In this document: piece after piece, positions 22,193 through 36,989 of the stretch
How the letters are laid out: each line of letters opens with the position of its first letter
How positions within the stretch are numbered: the first letter of the stretch is position 1
Assembly (NCBI GenBank): GCA_946811695.1
Contig: OX328125.1
Coordinates: 95,548,760 to 95,612,759, forward strand
Reading direction: 5' to 3'
From: Gonocerus acuteangulatus
Taxonomy: Eukaryota > Arthropoda > Insecta > Hemiptera > Coreidae
DNA length: 64,000 bases
Program-made: the position numbers and the translations under genes
The notes under the pieces: generated by a model
Told to the model about the DNA's origin: nothing
The model's input: the letters and a program-made list of their open reading frames with translations, nothing else
Database searches by the model: none

Positions 22193-23880
22193 GGGTGGTG
22201 TGATTAAAACGAAGTGTCTACCTAGTAGAGACTACGGTGTAGTTTTAGCTTCAACTCAGATTGATGTGATTAAAGAAAGGCTACCACTCCGTAGTTACAA
22301 CTACCCTAGATGGAGTGGTAGCTGGAAAAACTGAAGCTACAACTAGGGGTAGTTACAACTACCCTAGATGGAGTGGTAGCTGGAAAAACTGAAGCTACAA
22401 CTAGGGGTAGTTACAACTACCCTAGATGGAGTGGTAGCTGGAAAAACTGAAGCTACAACTACAGGGTAGATACAACTAGCCTGTAGTAGTATCTACCTTC
22501 CATGCTGGAACGGGTCGACCCTTTCCTACCCATACAGGTTTTATTTCCTGTGTTCATTAGTACTCTTCCTTGTCAGTCTCTGCTAGGCATATATTCATTC
22601 TTGTCCTTGAGCACTAGTTAAGTTGTCCAAAATGTAATCTTCATCTGAAGATGAAAAATTAGCTGATAAGAAACCTCTAGATAGAGACAAAATGAGTAAT
22701 GTACAACTTGATTTATTATACAAATTATATTGAATCAAAGATACTAATTAATTAGGCGTTAGGCATTCTGATAATTTTAAGATAAAAAGGCTAACATTTT
22801 ATTTCGCTTTTCTTCTCCACGAACTTTTGTTGCAACAGGTCAAATTCCTCATAATTTAAAGGGTCTTCAAGATTTTTAGCTATATTATATACAGTACAGC
22901 ATAGCTCATTACTAGTTTTGGTATTCTTTCAAGTGATAAATTTACACAATTCCTAAGAATTGAGAACCTTTGTTTCAGTAGCCTAAAACACGTTCTATAT
23001 CCACAGGCCCCCCCCCGAAATTTAATTTTATTTAATCGGTAATAATGCGTCTATAATGAATTTAATAATACTTACCGTACAATATGACAGAACTACTAGG
23101 CGATAGGAGCCAATATATAGGACAAATATTTAACTACCTCCAGAAGACTAACCTACTTGACAAATTATAAAATGACCTCTATGACTAAATTAGCAACAAC
23201 ACATCAACTTAGAAAAAAAAAAAAAAAATAAGAGAGAAAAGAGAAGATGTTATGTATTCCATTAAAATAAAAATTATACTTACATTCACTACCAACATAC
23301 GGCCAAATACTAAAACCTTATTGACAGACACACAAACCATTATTACAAAGCAAATACTAATACATTACACTCTAAACAAGTTTACATAAAACAAATTTAA
23401 CATTCTTGTATTATTTTATACATGTTCATGTAATATTTTTTAAAAGTTGAATCGCCTAGCCGCTACAACTTATTAAATAATAAATAAATAAATAAATTTA
23501 ATAATATCACTTATTCCAGAAAGAATAAATTTGTTTGGGTGTAAAATAGCCCCAAACTCCGCGTTAGCCAAAAATTATTTCCTATATACGTGCCGGCAGC
23601 AAAGTAATAATTAAAATAGTAATAATCCTGATCTTAAAGAATAGCTGACAAAAGTGAAGTCTGCTCCTCCTTAGAATTCAAGAAAATGAAGATATAACTA
23701 CACCTAGGTAGTTGTAGCTTCTCTTTTATCACACCAAGAATGAAGTTGTAACTACCTCTCCGGGAAAACCGAGATATATCTACAGGGGGTAGTTGTAGGA
23801 CCGGTTTAATCACACCAAAGGTAGTTGCAACTTCGAAATAGTGAAGTGGTAGCATCAACCCCGTTTTAATCACACCACCC
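22193..23880 (-). mobile_element. PIF/Harbinger derivative with decayed transposase
   Basis: Inverted ends GGGTGGTGTGATTAAAACG are flanked by AAT (22190-22192 and 23881-23883), a 3-bp direct repeat. On the minus strand, near 22796-23010, a frame reads RLLKQRFSILRNC and later RIPKLVMSYAVLY. This resembles the C-terminal GxLKxRFRxL...ACCxLHN segment of Harbinger nucleases. Stops and frame changes break it. Words such as GTGATTAAA and GGTAGTTACAACTACC are repeated beneath both ends. It interrupts the older repeat at 22094. Confidence 0.65.
22291..22464. repeat. 58-bp tandem repeat, three units
   Basis: Units at 22291-22348, 22349-22406 and 22407-22464, near identical until the last few bases of unit three. 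Each contains GTAGTTACAACTACCC, itself partly self-complementary. It lies in the left subterminal part of the Harbinger element and may multiply transposase-binding words. Confidence 0.85.
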
Positions 23881-24004
23881 AATGTTTAGAAACAGTCCCG
23901 AAACAGCTATAAATGTGTTATATTATAAAATTGTGACCCCTTTTCTCATAAAATATAGCATTTAAATAGGCGGGCGGTGCTAATGGCCCTAGGAGTCGAT
24001 GCAC

Positions 24005-24049
<45 letters not shown>

Positions 24050-24054
<5 letters not shown>

Positions 24055-24345
24055 GGCGGAAGGTCATTGTGTAGAAAACTTCACATAATATGCTTTATTT
24101 ATCGCTCTACATGTCTCTTCAGGAGCACCTTAATTATACATAAATAAATTTAGCCTTAGCAAAGGAAAACCATCCTGGCCTGTGGGAGGTCTTCCTTTGC
24201 TAAGGCTAAATTTATTTATGTATAATTAAGTTGCTCCTGAAGAGGCGTCAAGGGACGCGAAAAATGTAGAGCGATAAATAAAGCTTATTAGGTATGGGAA
24301 GTTAACGAGTTGTATATATACAAGACCTTCCGCCTATTTAAATAA
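24050..24345. mobile_element. fold-back MITE
   Basis: Ends AAATAGGCGGAAGGTC and its complement at 24323-24338 enclose long arms. The arms at about 24090-24158 and 24191-24290 include AATTATACATAAATAAATTT and CTTAGCAAAGGAA with their complements, separated by ~35 bp. A related TTTAAATAGGCGGG end lies upstream at 23960, so the original element may begin there with the poly-A tract (24006-24051) inside it. No coding sequence. Confidence 0.65.
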
Positions 24346-24479
24346 TATACTATAAGCTATAGTGACAGTACTGCAACTGTTCTAAATATTTGGAAAAAGT
24401 CCCCTAACATAAAAAAATTGAAAAAGCTGAAAATGTCTAGTCCTGAATCAGCTAAAAATGAAGCATTTGAGATTGGGCT

Positions 24480-24640
24480 TGGGGTGGATTTGGGTCTGGA
24501 TGCGTCGTCTGCTTTAATATGGACATTTCAGACGAGTGCCTAAAAGAATCTTGAGCAAAAATAGGGGATTCATTTCAACATTTATTAAAATATAGGTTTT
24601 TTTGTGACCTGTTTCTCTGAGTTTTCAAGACTTTTCACTG
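24480..24640. repeat. dispersed repeat (relative at 31650-31830)
   Basis: GATGCGTCGTCTG, TTAATATGGACATTT and a following TGTGAC...TCTCTGAGTTT block occur in the same order at 31680-31810. The family is unknown. Confidence 0.5.
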
Positions 24641-25311
24641 TAGCGTAAAATGTCTAATGACAGTAGTTGAGCGATATTTATTACAGGACCAATGATTTGT
24701 AGACAAGTTATTACTAATTTCTCTGAATATTCGTGGGTGTTTAGGAGTCGTGTTCGCCCACATCGGTCGTTACACTGCATGCTTTTTTTCCGAAGAGCAT
24801 TTTCCTCATGATGAAGTCGTCGACCTCCAGGTCAATCTGCATTCACAGGATTGCAGATAAACCGGTTATATCGATACATCGTCTTGATAGCATTTCCGTC
24901 CGGATCGGTTTCATCCGGTTAATACTGAAATCAAATCCAGCCAAATGATGATTTGCAACTTTTCTTCAGCTGCCCGCCGCGGCAGTCACCACACATCGAG
25001 ATACTTTCCTTCGCCAGTTTGTGTATTTATGTAAATGTTAGTGTGTCTATTATCAAATTTACGTAAATTGGTTTTTCTTTTACATTGAATCTTGATTATT
25101 TGAATATGAAAAGAAAGAACTGTGAAGGTTATGAGATAGTGGAGGGTAGAATTTACAATCTCAAGTCCGTTTTCATCGCCAAAGAAAAACTCGACTCGTT
25201 AAGGTTATCATAATATTTATGTGGACATAAACTCACCTCCAATATTTGGTTTTACTACTTTTGACAGGTTTTCCTTAGTTGTGGAATATTAGATAATGGC
25301 AATTAGTTTAA

Positions 25312-25908
25312 AGGCTTATTCACGTTGCACAGTGTACGGGTATAGCCCGGGCTTTTACCGTGTGGTGACCGGGCCGCGGCCGAGCCTCCATCCATGCTAT
25401 ACCGTCAGTCCCGTCCGACACGGCAACGCCCCGTTGCCGTGTCGTCTATTTTTGTCTCAGAAATGTACTTTACCAAAGAAGATTTAGCAGCAATTGCAAT
25501 TGCACTTGATAAAGAGGAAAGGGAGAAACTACTTGCTGGACTTCAAAAAGATTGGGCGTGCATCCGACATAGTGAAAGCGGAAGTTAGAAGGTGAATTTG
25601 CTACACTATATAAAGAACTTTTGGATTATGAAAGTACATTCTTTGGTTATTTTTGAATGTTTTACTTCTTATGTATTTACACTGAGCGATTAGCAGTGTG
25701 CCTCAGGTAAGTCATTAACAACCAAGTGAACAATTTATTAGTTCTGATGATTGCAATTATGCACTTATAGACTGCTGCACAACTGAGAGAGGGAGCCGGG
25801 CTGAGCCGGGAAAGAATGTCCAGCCACCTTTCTCACCGGACCACGGCCGGCACACGTTTAGAGCACGGGCTCGGCCCGGTTCCGACACGGTCTTGCGTGA
25901 ATCAACCT
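25312..25908 (+). mobile_element. PIF/Harbinger derivative with transposase N-terminal remnant
   Basis: Inverted ends AGGCTTATTCACG and AGGTTGATTCACGC are flanked by TAA (25309-25311, 25909-25911). Inside, MYFTKEDLAAIAIALDKEE is followed, after a frame change, by EGEFATLYKELLDYES and FFGYF. That matches the (W)VH...GEF..L...L..D...F..YF signature near the N-terminus of Harbinger transposases. The DDE core is deleted. The ends are GC-rich, with overlapping GGGCCGG words. Confidence 0.75.
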
Positions 25909-25911
25909 TAA

Positions 25912-26086
25912 AGGCTGGTTCACGCTAGACCGTGTCGGGGCCCGGCCGGGACACGGTGAAACAATCGCACCAGCATTTTAAATGGACTCGTTCACGCTCT
26001 CCCGGGCCGGGTCCGTGTTTTATGCGTGTGTGATAGCTTCACTGTGTCCCGGCCCGGACCCGACACGGTCTAGCGTGAATCGACCT
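25912..26086. mobile_element. short Harbinger MITE, same family, sharing one target site
   Basis: Ends AGGCTGGTTCACGCTAGACC and AGGTCGATTCACGCTAGACC are followed by GTGTCGGG-type GC-rich arms, so most of the 175 bp folds back on itself. The left TAA (25909-25911) is also the right TAA of the preceding element. The right TAA is 26087-26089. Confidence 0.75.
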
Positions 26087-26089
26087 TAA

Positions 26090-28519
26090 CCCTGGAGTAG
26101 TCGCGCGGTTGACAGTTGTCACCCACCTGCCATTATTTAAAGGTAATTCCCTTTCCATAACCCCCACCATTCCGTCCCCTCCAGTATCTTTCAAGAAGAC
26201 CCCATTGTTGGAGTCTACAGTGTTGCCATTCTGTTTACCCTTGAACTTAGAGAGGTATTGCATTTCAAATTAGTTTGGTTGACAAGTGTCCCCCACGCGA
26301 CCTTTTAAGTTATTTTTCCGGTAAGTAATTTTTTCTTTAATAATTTGTTTTATGAGATAGATATTTCCCAATTTGTTATTTTTAATCTATTTTATGTTTC
26401 TTTTTTCCTTCCAATAGAAATAATACCTAAACTATATTTTATTTTTTATTTTCACATAGATCATGTCACAACCTAATAAAAAAAGAAAAATTGAGTTCTC
26501 ATCAGATCCCAAAATTTGGCAGCAGTGGCTCAGAGATTTATCTGATGAAGAGGAAGAATGCAATCCCGAAGAATCGGATTCAGGCGATAGACAATGTAAG
26601 TGAGAGTGATCATAATACTAATTCCGAGCAGTCAGCTGATGAAGATGACGATTACGAGGGTGAGTGTCAAAATGCATTTTACCTAGGAAAAGATGGAAAA
26701 ACGAAATGGGTGAAGAGTTTACCTAAAAAAAACGATAAAACTTGCTCAAAGAATATTATAACACACCTCCCTGGCCCAAAAGGTCCAGCCTCGAAAATCA
26801 ATTCTGAAGTCGAATTACTCGACCTTTTTTTAGACAGAAATGTTTATGGGATAATTGTGACTTCTACAAATATTTACATTAATAATTTGAAATGTAGATA
26901 TTCCCGTGATAGAGATGCCAGGACAACAGACGAAGTTGAGATTCGAGCTTTATTTGGCCTTTTATACTTGATAGGGAGTTTCGGGATGTCCAGGACAAAT
27001 ATTCAAAAATTGTGGGACAATTCCAAGGGAAACGGCTTGGAGTCATGTTATCTCTCAATGAGTAGGCAAAGATTTGCTTTTTTACTGAGATGTTTACGAT
27101 TTGATAATATGCATGATAGAGCTTCACGTAGAGAAATTGATAAATTTGCTCCAATCAGAGAGGTGTTGGAAATTGTAAATAATAACTTCCCCAAATTCTT
27201 CATTCCCAGTGAATATATCACCATAGATGAGCAGTTATTAGCTTTCCGAGGCAGATGCCCATTCAGGCAATACATTCCAAATAAACCAGCCAAATACGGC
27301 GTCAAAACATTTGCACTAGTTGATGCTAAAATGACATACACGTTCAACTTGGAAACATATGTTGGTGTTCAGCCGGAGGGTCCATACCGGCAGAGTAATT
27401 CTCCAATGGACGTTGTACTGAGATTGGTGGAACCGGTAAAAGGATCCCACAGGAATATAACTGGAGATAATTGGTTCAGCAGTATTCCGATGGCCAAAAA
27501 ATTGTTAGAAACCAAAGGGCTCACATATGTTGGTACCCTCCGGAAAAACAAAACTGAAATCCGCAAGGAATTTCAGCCACACAAACACCGTTCTGCATTC
27601 TCGTCAATGTTTGGTTTTCAAGAAGAGTGCACACTAGTTTCTTACTGTCCAAAAAAGAATCGGGCAGTTCTTCTAATCTCAACTTTACATAATGACAATT
27701 ATATCGATGAGGAAACGGGTGAGTTGTCTAAGCCTGAAATTGTAACATTTTATAACCACACTAAACTGGGGTTGATTTACTTGACCAACTAATAGCGAGT
27801 TACAATGTGCAAAGAAATACTTGTCGATGGCCAATGGTTGTGTTTTTCAATCTCTTAACTATTTCAGCGATCAATGCACTTTGTATTTACAAATCAAATT
27901 CAAAAAATAAAGTGAGCAGAAGTATATTTTTACAAAATTTGGCATGGGATATGATTAAACCACAAATTCAATATAGGTCTACAATATTGCAACTACCCAT
28001 TGAATTAAGACGCCGGGCATGTAGACTTCTTGGTACTTCAATGCAAGAGCCAGCCCCAACAAGAGGAAGAGAAGGTGCTAGAGGGCGTTGCCATGACTGT
28101 GGGCGACAAAGAGATAAAACCACAAGGAAATGGTGTGATAAATGTGAAAAGTGGATGTGCAATGATCATTTAAAAAGTGTTTGCCAAAATTGTTTTTAAC
28201 ATATTTGTATTTTGTAATAAATTTATAATATTCATAACAGTTAAAAATGTGTTTGATTTTATAATAGAATCTACTTACAGTAAATTTGTGACTTTCACTT
28301 TTACAATTATGTGACTTATTGCTTTTACAATATATTTTTCAAGTTATTTCATGATTGTTTTTATTTATAAACCTTTTCTAACATTAAAGTAAGGCATAAA
28401 GATTAATAATTATTTAAGTAATTAAATTATAGGATACCAAAAACAAAATCATTCTGTGGGTGACACTGGTCAACCACGCGACCGTTCATGTAACTGTCAA
28501 CCACGCGACTACTCCAGGG
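26090..28519 (+). mobile_element. piggyBac family DNA transposon
   Basis: A 16-bp perfect terminal inverted repeat (CCCTGGAGTAGTCGCG at 26090, complement ending at 28519) is flanked by TTAA at 26086-26089 and 28520-28523. Subterminal GGTTGACAGTT and ACGCGACC words are repeated near both ends. The body carries one piggyBac transposase gene in plus orientation. The left TTAA overlaps the right target repeat of the neighbouring Harbinger MITE. Confidence 0.93.
26463..28199 (+). pseudogene. piggyBac transposase, disrupted by two frameshifts
   Basis: The DDD transposase cuts and pastes at TTAA. The start at 26463 (MSQPNKKRKIEF) opens a frame with the usual acidic N-terminus (LSDEEEE). One frameshift near 26590-26600 moves to the main 433-codon frame. 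That frame contains TIDEQ, KYGVKTFALVDAK (first catalytic Asp) and ITGDNWFSS (second). A second single-base shift near 27765-27775 (a missing G in the G run) moves the third acidic motif, GVDLLDQ (27771-27788), into the next frame, which continues to 28199. The C-terminus has a Cys/His-rich binding domain, CHDCGRQRDKTTRKWCDKC. All catalytic Asp codons survive, so inactivation is slight and recent, or the shifts are sequence errors. Confidence 0.9.
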
Positions 28520-28523
28520 TTAA

Positions 28524-30640
28524 ATCTTCACAAAAGTGTGCATATTAATACCAAGGATTCCATACTTCGTCTTAAGTACATTAATCCTTAACTTCTAGGC
28601 GCTTAACATTCGCTTAATCAGAGAAGCACTCAACTAATGACAACACACGATATGCAGTTACAGCTAGACGGAAAAAATCAATTGCGCATGCGCGAAGTAT
28701 CGATAGAAATTTTCCTCTCATTCTTCCTTCCCTTCGGCCATTGTTGCTTCTTCTCCAGGAGATCCTTATTATTTTCTTGAATGGCTACAAGAGATTTATT
28801 ATTAAAAAGTATCCCTAAAGTTGAGCCAATTTTACTGGGAGCATGATCCTAATTGTTAAATGTGAGTACCTTCTCTTATCACCTCCCTAGTTCCTGTTGC
28901 ATGTACTACAAGAAGGCTTTATCTCCAGATACCTAATAAGGTGTTGACATCTTGGTAGTTGACCCTCGTCTACTATAGCTGACGTCCTCCAGGGTTGTCC
29001 CTATTCCCTTCTTAGATCTATAGTCACGAGGTCGAATGAATCATCAGGCTCTTTATTATAGATCCCTTTGATAGTAGTAATAACTTTAAGCGTATTTACA
29101 AAAAGAGGGGGAGCTCTGTGACTACGTTGAAGAAACTTGTCGACGTTTGGTAACCCAGAATGACAATTTTGATGACCATTGACATTTGAAGTGCATTGCT
29201 TAAAACGAAGTTTGTTAGGTAACAGAAGGCACCTTGACTGAACATTTGTTTCTGAGGATACACGTACATTGGACCCTATTTCTCCTGATCCGATCCGATT
29301 TAGACCGAAAACGGCCGACAGCTGCCAAAGTCAGTCTCAGCTAGATCGGAACGTCCGAGGATCGGTGGCCATCTGGTCGGGTCGGGACCAATGTCGGCAC
29401 CTCAATTGAGATGCAGTGTTTGTTTTTCTTCCAACAGTCGGTGGCTATCGGATCGGATCGGGACCAATGTTGGTGCCCCCTTATATGGCGATTTGCTGTT
29501 AACCATCGGAAGCCAATGAGATTTGTTTTGACAATCAGCAATTTAGGACTCTTGGAAGTTGCTTAGACCTCTAATATTTATTCCAGTCGTTAATTTCCTA
29601 TAGCCGGTTCAGATTGATCGTGCAGTTCGAAGGTAGAAGGGGCGTGGCGCATATTCCCTCTTCTATAACCTTATCACTCCATTTTCAAATGTTTTCAGCT
29701 TTAATTTTGGCTAATTATTGATCAACATTAAACATCTCACTTGCCTGGCCTCTCAAAGCCTCCTTTGGCGACAAACGAGTCATAATCTGATTTTAGTGTT
29801 TCAAGTATCACCTGGTGTTGTGCATTAAAATTGTAATTCGCAATTTGTTGAACCGTAGGGAATATATCCCCCCTAGAAGTTCTCGTTTTCACAATACAAC
29901 TATACGATCTATCTGAATAGGATGTAACAACTTCTTATTAGTTGGTGAAAGCTTGAGCTTCACTCTTGTAGCTCTGAAATTCTTAATGATTTCTCTTCTT
30001 TACCAGTACAATCTAGGTTGGATACATCGACTCCCATTAAGCTATTGAACATATTAATTGGAGTGAAATGACAATAAATATTGTCTGCCTGCCTGTCTAC
30101 CTGGGAAGCTCCCACCTGGATGCATATCTATGCCATGCTTCTGTTTCGATCCGGCTAATCGACTGTGGAGAATCGATTCTTGTCGCTTGCAATGGAACGC
30201 CATTGTCGATCCGTTCGGTTTGAACAACGTTCACGGAACGCTGAGCAGCCAAATGTTCCTATTAAAGGCCACAAGCTGAAACCTCCTTGCTTTGTCTCGT
30301 TGCACAATTGCATTTTCTTTTATTCTTCTACCTCGATTTCTCTTATTTTCCTTCTTTTATTTTTTTCATTTCCACAGAATGGTGAGCGCAATCTAAAGCC
30401 ATTATCTGTTTATAAAATCATGGCGACAGCATTTCTTCTTTATATCTTTCAAGACAACATAAATCATTATGTAATATTCTGTGACAGCAGGTCAAAACTC
30501 TTTCACTACACATCGTCCTTCAATAAGACAGTCTAGAAAGGCTTTGCAGGCGGGGCAAGATCACTCTTAGCTTCTATTGATTTGATCTAAATAAAGAATT
30601 ATTGAGGAATAGAGTGTAGTTAATGAGCTATAACTTTCTC
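28524..30640. other. no gene seen; one imperfect direct repeat
   Basis: Open frames here have no recognisable domains. Two diverged direct copies (about 29360-29402 and 29438-29480) share GTCGGTGGC and TCGGGACCAATGT words. Confidence 0.4.
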
Positions 30641-30645
30641 TTTAG

Positions 30646-30775
30646 AGACCCGATGGCCGTGAGGGTTAAGGCGTGAGCACTTAATACTGCGTGCAAAAAA
30701 CGCCCTACTACACAATAGATGAAAGTGGCAACCTATAGATCGTAGATGGCGATGGGGCGTTAAAAACAAAACAAA
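30646..30775 (+). repeat. SINE with an A-type head and B-type tail
   Basis: GACCCGATGGCCGTGAGGGTTAAGGCGTGAGCAC is the SINE-A head. After about 50 bp comes GGCAACCTATAGATCG...TAGATGGCGATGGGGCG plus an A run, matching the SINE-B tail at 49322. The body between is deleted. Confidence 0.55.
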
Positions 30776-30865
30776 CCATTATTTCGTTTAGAGTCATCTG
30801 CTGAAACTCAGGAACATAAATATGCATTAGATCCACATGACAAACCTATGTAAAGTGCTGTATAA

Positions 30866-31030
30866 CATATAGTCTTCTTTTTCGTACGTGGCCGCCGCGC
30901 ATGCGCGAACGCCAGCGAACACTTTTTGTGACACATAGTCTTATTTTTGGTACATGGCCAACGCGCATGCCCGAACGCATCTGCGCTTGCTCGATCGCCA
31001 CTGCACGTGCGCGAACGCCAGCGGACACTA
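30866..31030. repeat. imperfect GC-rich direct repeat
   Basis: Two ~75-bp diverged copies carrying ATAGTCTT, TACRTGGCC and CGCGCATGCSCGAACGC, then a third partial GTGCGCGAACGCCAGCG. Unknown family. Confidence 0.5.
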
Positions 31031-31037
31031 GTGTGCC

Positions 31038-31106
31038 ATATGGTCAAGAATCTGATACCTCTACAGTATCTGCCTCTCTGGGTCCTTAGAGTGGCCTGTT
31101 ACGGGA

Positions 31107-31141
<35 letters not shown>
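31038..31141 (+). repeat. SINE-C 3' half
   Basis: GGTCAAGAATCTGATACCTC, CAGTATCT, CCTCTCTGGG and GTGGCCTGTTACGGGA match the 3' half of the 9820-10147 copy. Here the T run at 31110-31140 follows where the other copy has poly(A), so the end is anomalous (T in place of A). Confidence 0.6.
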
Positions 31142-31144
<3 letters not shown>

Positions 31145-31649
31145 GTCTTAAATATAATTGGTGAAATACCATGAGAGACCGTAGTACATATAGTAATGTA
31201 TAGCTGTACTCTCTCCTTAATGGCCGAATAACAACCAACAATATCCAGTGGTTATGATAGGAAGATTAGAACCTCTATTCTTTGGAAGTTGTTAATCTCG
31301 GTTATTAATCTCGGGCTCAAATTCAATCTTAATAGATATTCTATATGGAGAAAAGTGTGGAAGTTAAATAGAATTGCCTTGGCGCTCCAACGAAGGGGAA
31401 ATCGTGTCGAATCGCTAACTTCTCCCTTGAGAGTCCTGACTCACTGAGGGGCCTAACGTGCCGTGACGTCATGGTGTAGGTTTAAGGAGGGAGGGGACCA
31501 TTGTGTCAGGTTGTAGCGACATTTGCTCTTGCCGAGACCCTTCTTCCGGAAAGTGAGTCAGATTCAGCCAATTCCCGATGATTTAGGGACGGCGCGATCT
31601 GGAACATTGGTTGTGTTGTCTGAGGGTAGTTACGGATTGAGATTGAGGT

Positions 31650-31830
31650 CCAGGACTTGGGGTGAAGTAACTAGGGGTCGTGATGCGTCGTCTGGTTCAA
31701 TATGGACATTTTATACTTGTGCTGAGATGGTACCAGATTAGACATGTGGGACTCATCGCACTTGTAAATAATCTTAGGTTCTTTATGTGACAGATTCCTC
31801 TGGGTTTAAAATAATTATCCAAACCTTTTA
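31650..31830. repeat. dispersed repeat (relative at 24480-24640)
   Basis: Shares GATGCGTCGTCTG, AATATGGACATTT and the later TGTGACAGATTCCTCTGGGTTT block with 24480-24640 in the same orientation. Confidence 0.5.
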
Positions 31831-31959
31831 TGTCTTATTACGACAGCTTTTATGGATATGGCTTTAATCCGATTTACCAGACAAAACAAAAACGATAAAA
31901 TGTGTACCTAGAAGCCTAGAAACTCAAAGCCGTAGTCTATTTATTTTAGCCGAAAAACA

Positions 31960-32105
31960 CAGTGTTCCTTTAGGCGAATTATGCAAGTTAACGAACGTGA
32001 CCGTTTCATTTTGTGCCATATTTGATCAAAATCGGAATATTTTTGAGGCTGCTTGAGAGAAAATAGACAAATACGGATACGCAAAGGTTTAAGGCCGGTA
32101 TTTTC
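31960..32105 (-). repeat. diverged RTE-like 3' repeat
   Basis: GTTAACGAACGTGACC, TTTGATCAAAATCGGA, ATTTTTGAGGCTG and GAGAAAATAGACAAATA follow the same order as 15760-15840 and 39200-39300. Orientation is assigned only by comparison and is tentative. Confidence 0.4.
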
Positions 32106-36149
<4,044 letters not shown>

Positions 36150-36196
36150 TCTTTATCGATCCTACCTAGTAGACACCGAAAATGACCCCCGTTAAA

Positions 36197-36274
<78 letters not shown>

Positions 36275-36985
36275 CTGTTAACACGATAGCGGCCAGAGTT
36301 TTTGTTTTTTCGTCACGAAACTTGGTATATAGCATTCAATTAGCAAACGATTGAACGAGTTCGTTAACCACCAAAGTCGGTCCACCGGAAGGGGGGGTTT
36401 ACCCCGAACCCAAAACACTAATTTGACTATGTCAGCCGTAATATTTGTTATATTTCAACGAAACTTGGTATTCGTAGTGGTAATATAGACAGAAAAGTGA
36501 GATATAAAAATGAACTAAATCGGTTCATTAGAAGGGGGGGTTTACTCCGGACCCACAACACCAATTCGCCACTACCAGCCGTGATTTTTGGTATATTTCG
36601 ACGAAACTCGGTATTCGTAGTGGTAATCCACAGGTGAATATGTGTTGTAAAAATAAACTAAATCGGTTCATTAGGAGGGGGGGGGGGTTACTCCGGACCC
36701 ACAATACCAATTCGCCACTACCAGCCGTGATTTTTGGTATATTTCGACGAAACTCGGTATTCGTAGTGGTAATCTACAGTTAAATATGTGTTGTAAAAAT
36801 AAACTAAATCGGTTCATTGGAAGGGGGGGTTTACTCCGGACCCAAATTCCTAATATACTCATACCGGTCGTAATTTCTGCTGTATTGTAACGAAACGCGG
36901 TATACGTCGTGGGTAACTCATGAGAAAGAAGTGTTGTAAAAATGAGCTGAATCGGTCAATCGTAAAGCGGGGGTTTAATTTGTAA
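36150..36985. repeat. TA tract followed by a ~143-bp tandem repeat block with G runs
   Basis: A CAAATCTTTATCGATCCTACC leader and (TA)n (36199-36268) are followed by about four units. The anchor AAATCGGTTCATT begins at 36517, 36660 and 36806 (spacings 143 and 146), with diverged units before and after. Each unit has a G run of 7-11, then TTTACTCCGGACCCA, a CCAGCCGTGATTTTTGG block and CGACGAAACTCGGTATTCG. Single diverged copies lie at 5235, 10270, 50940 and 51280. Confidence 0.8.
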
Positions 36986-36989
36986 TATA

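Noticed and set aside
25296..26088. CpG-island promoter
   Set aside because: The GC-rich words are the inverted ends of two Harbinger elements, not a promoter.
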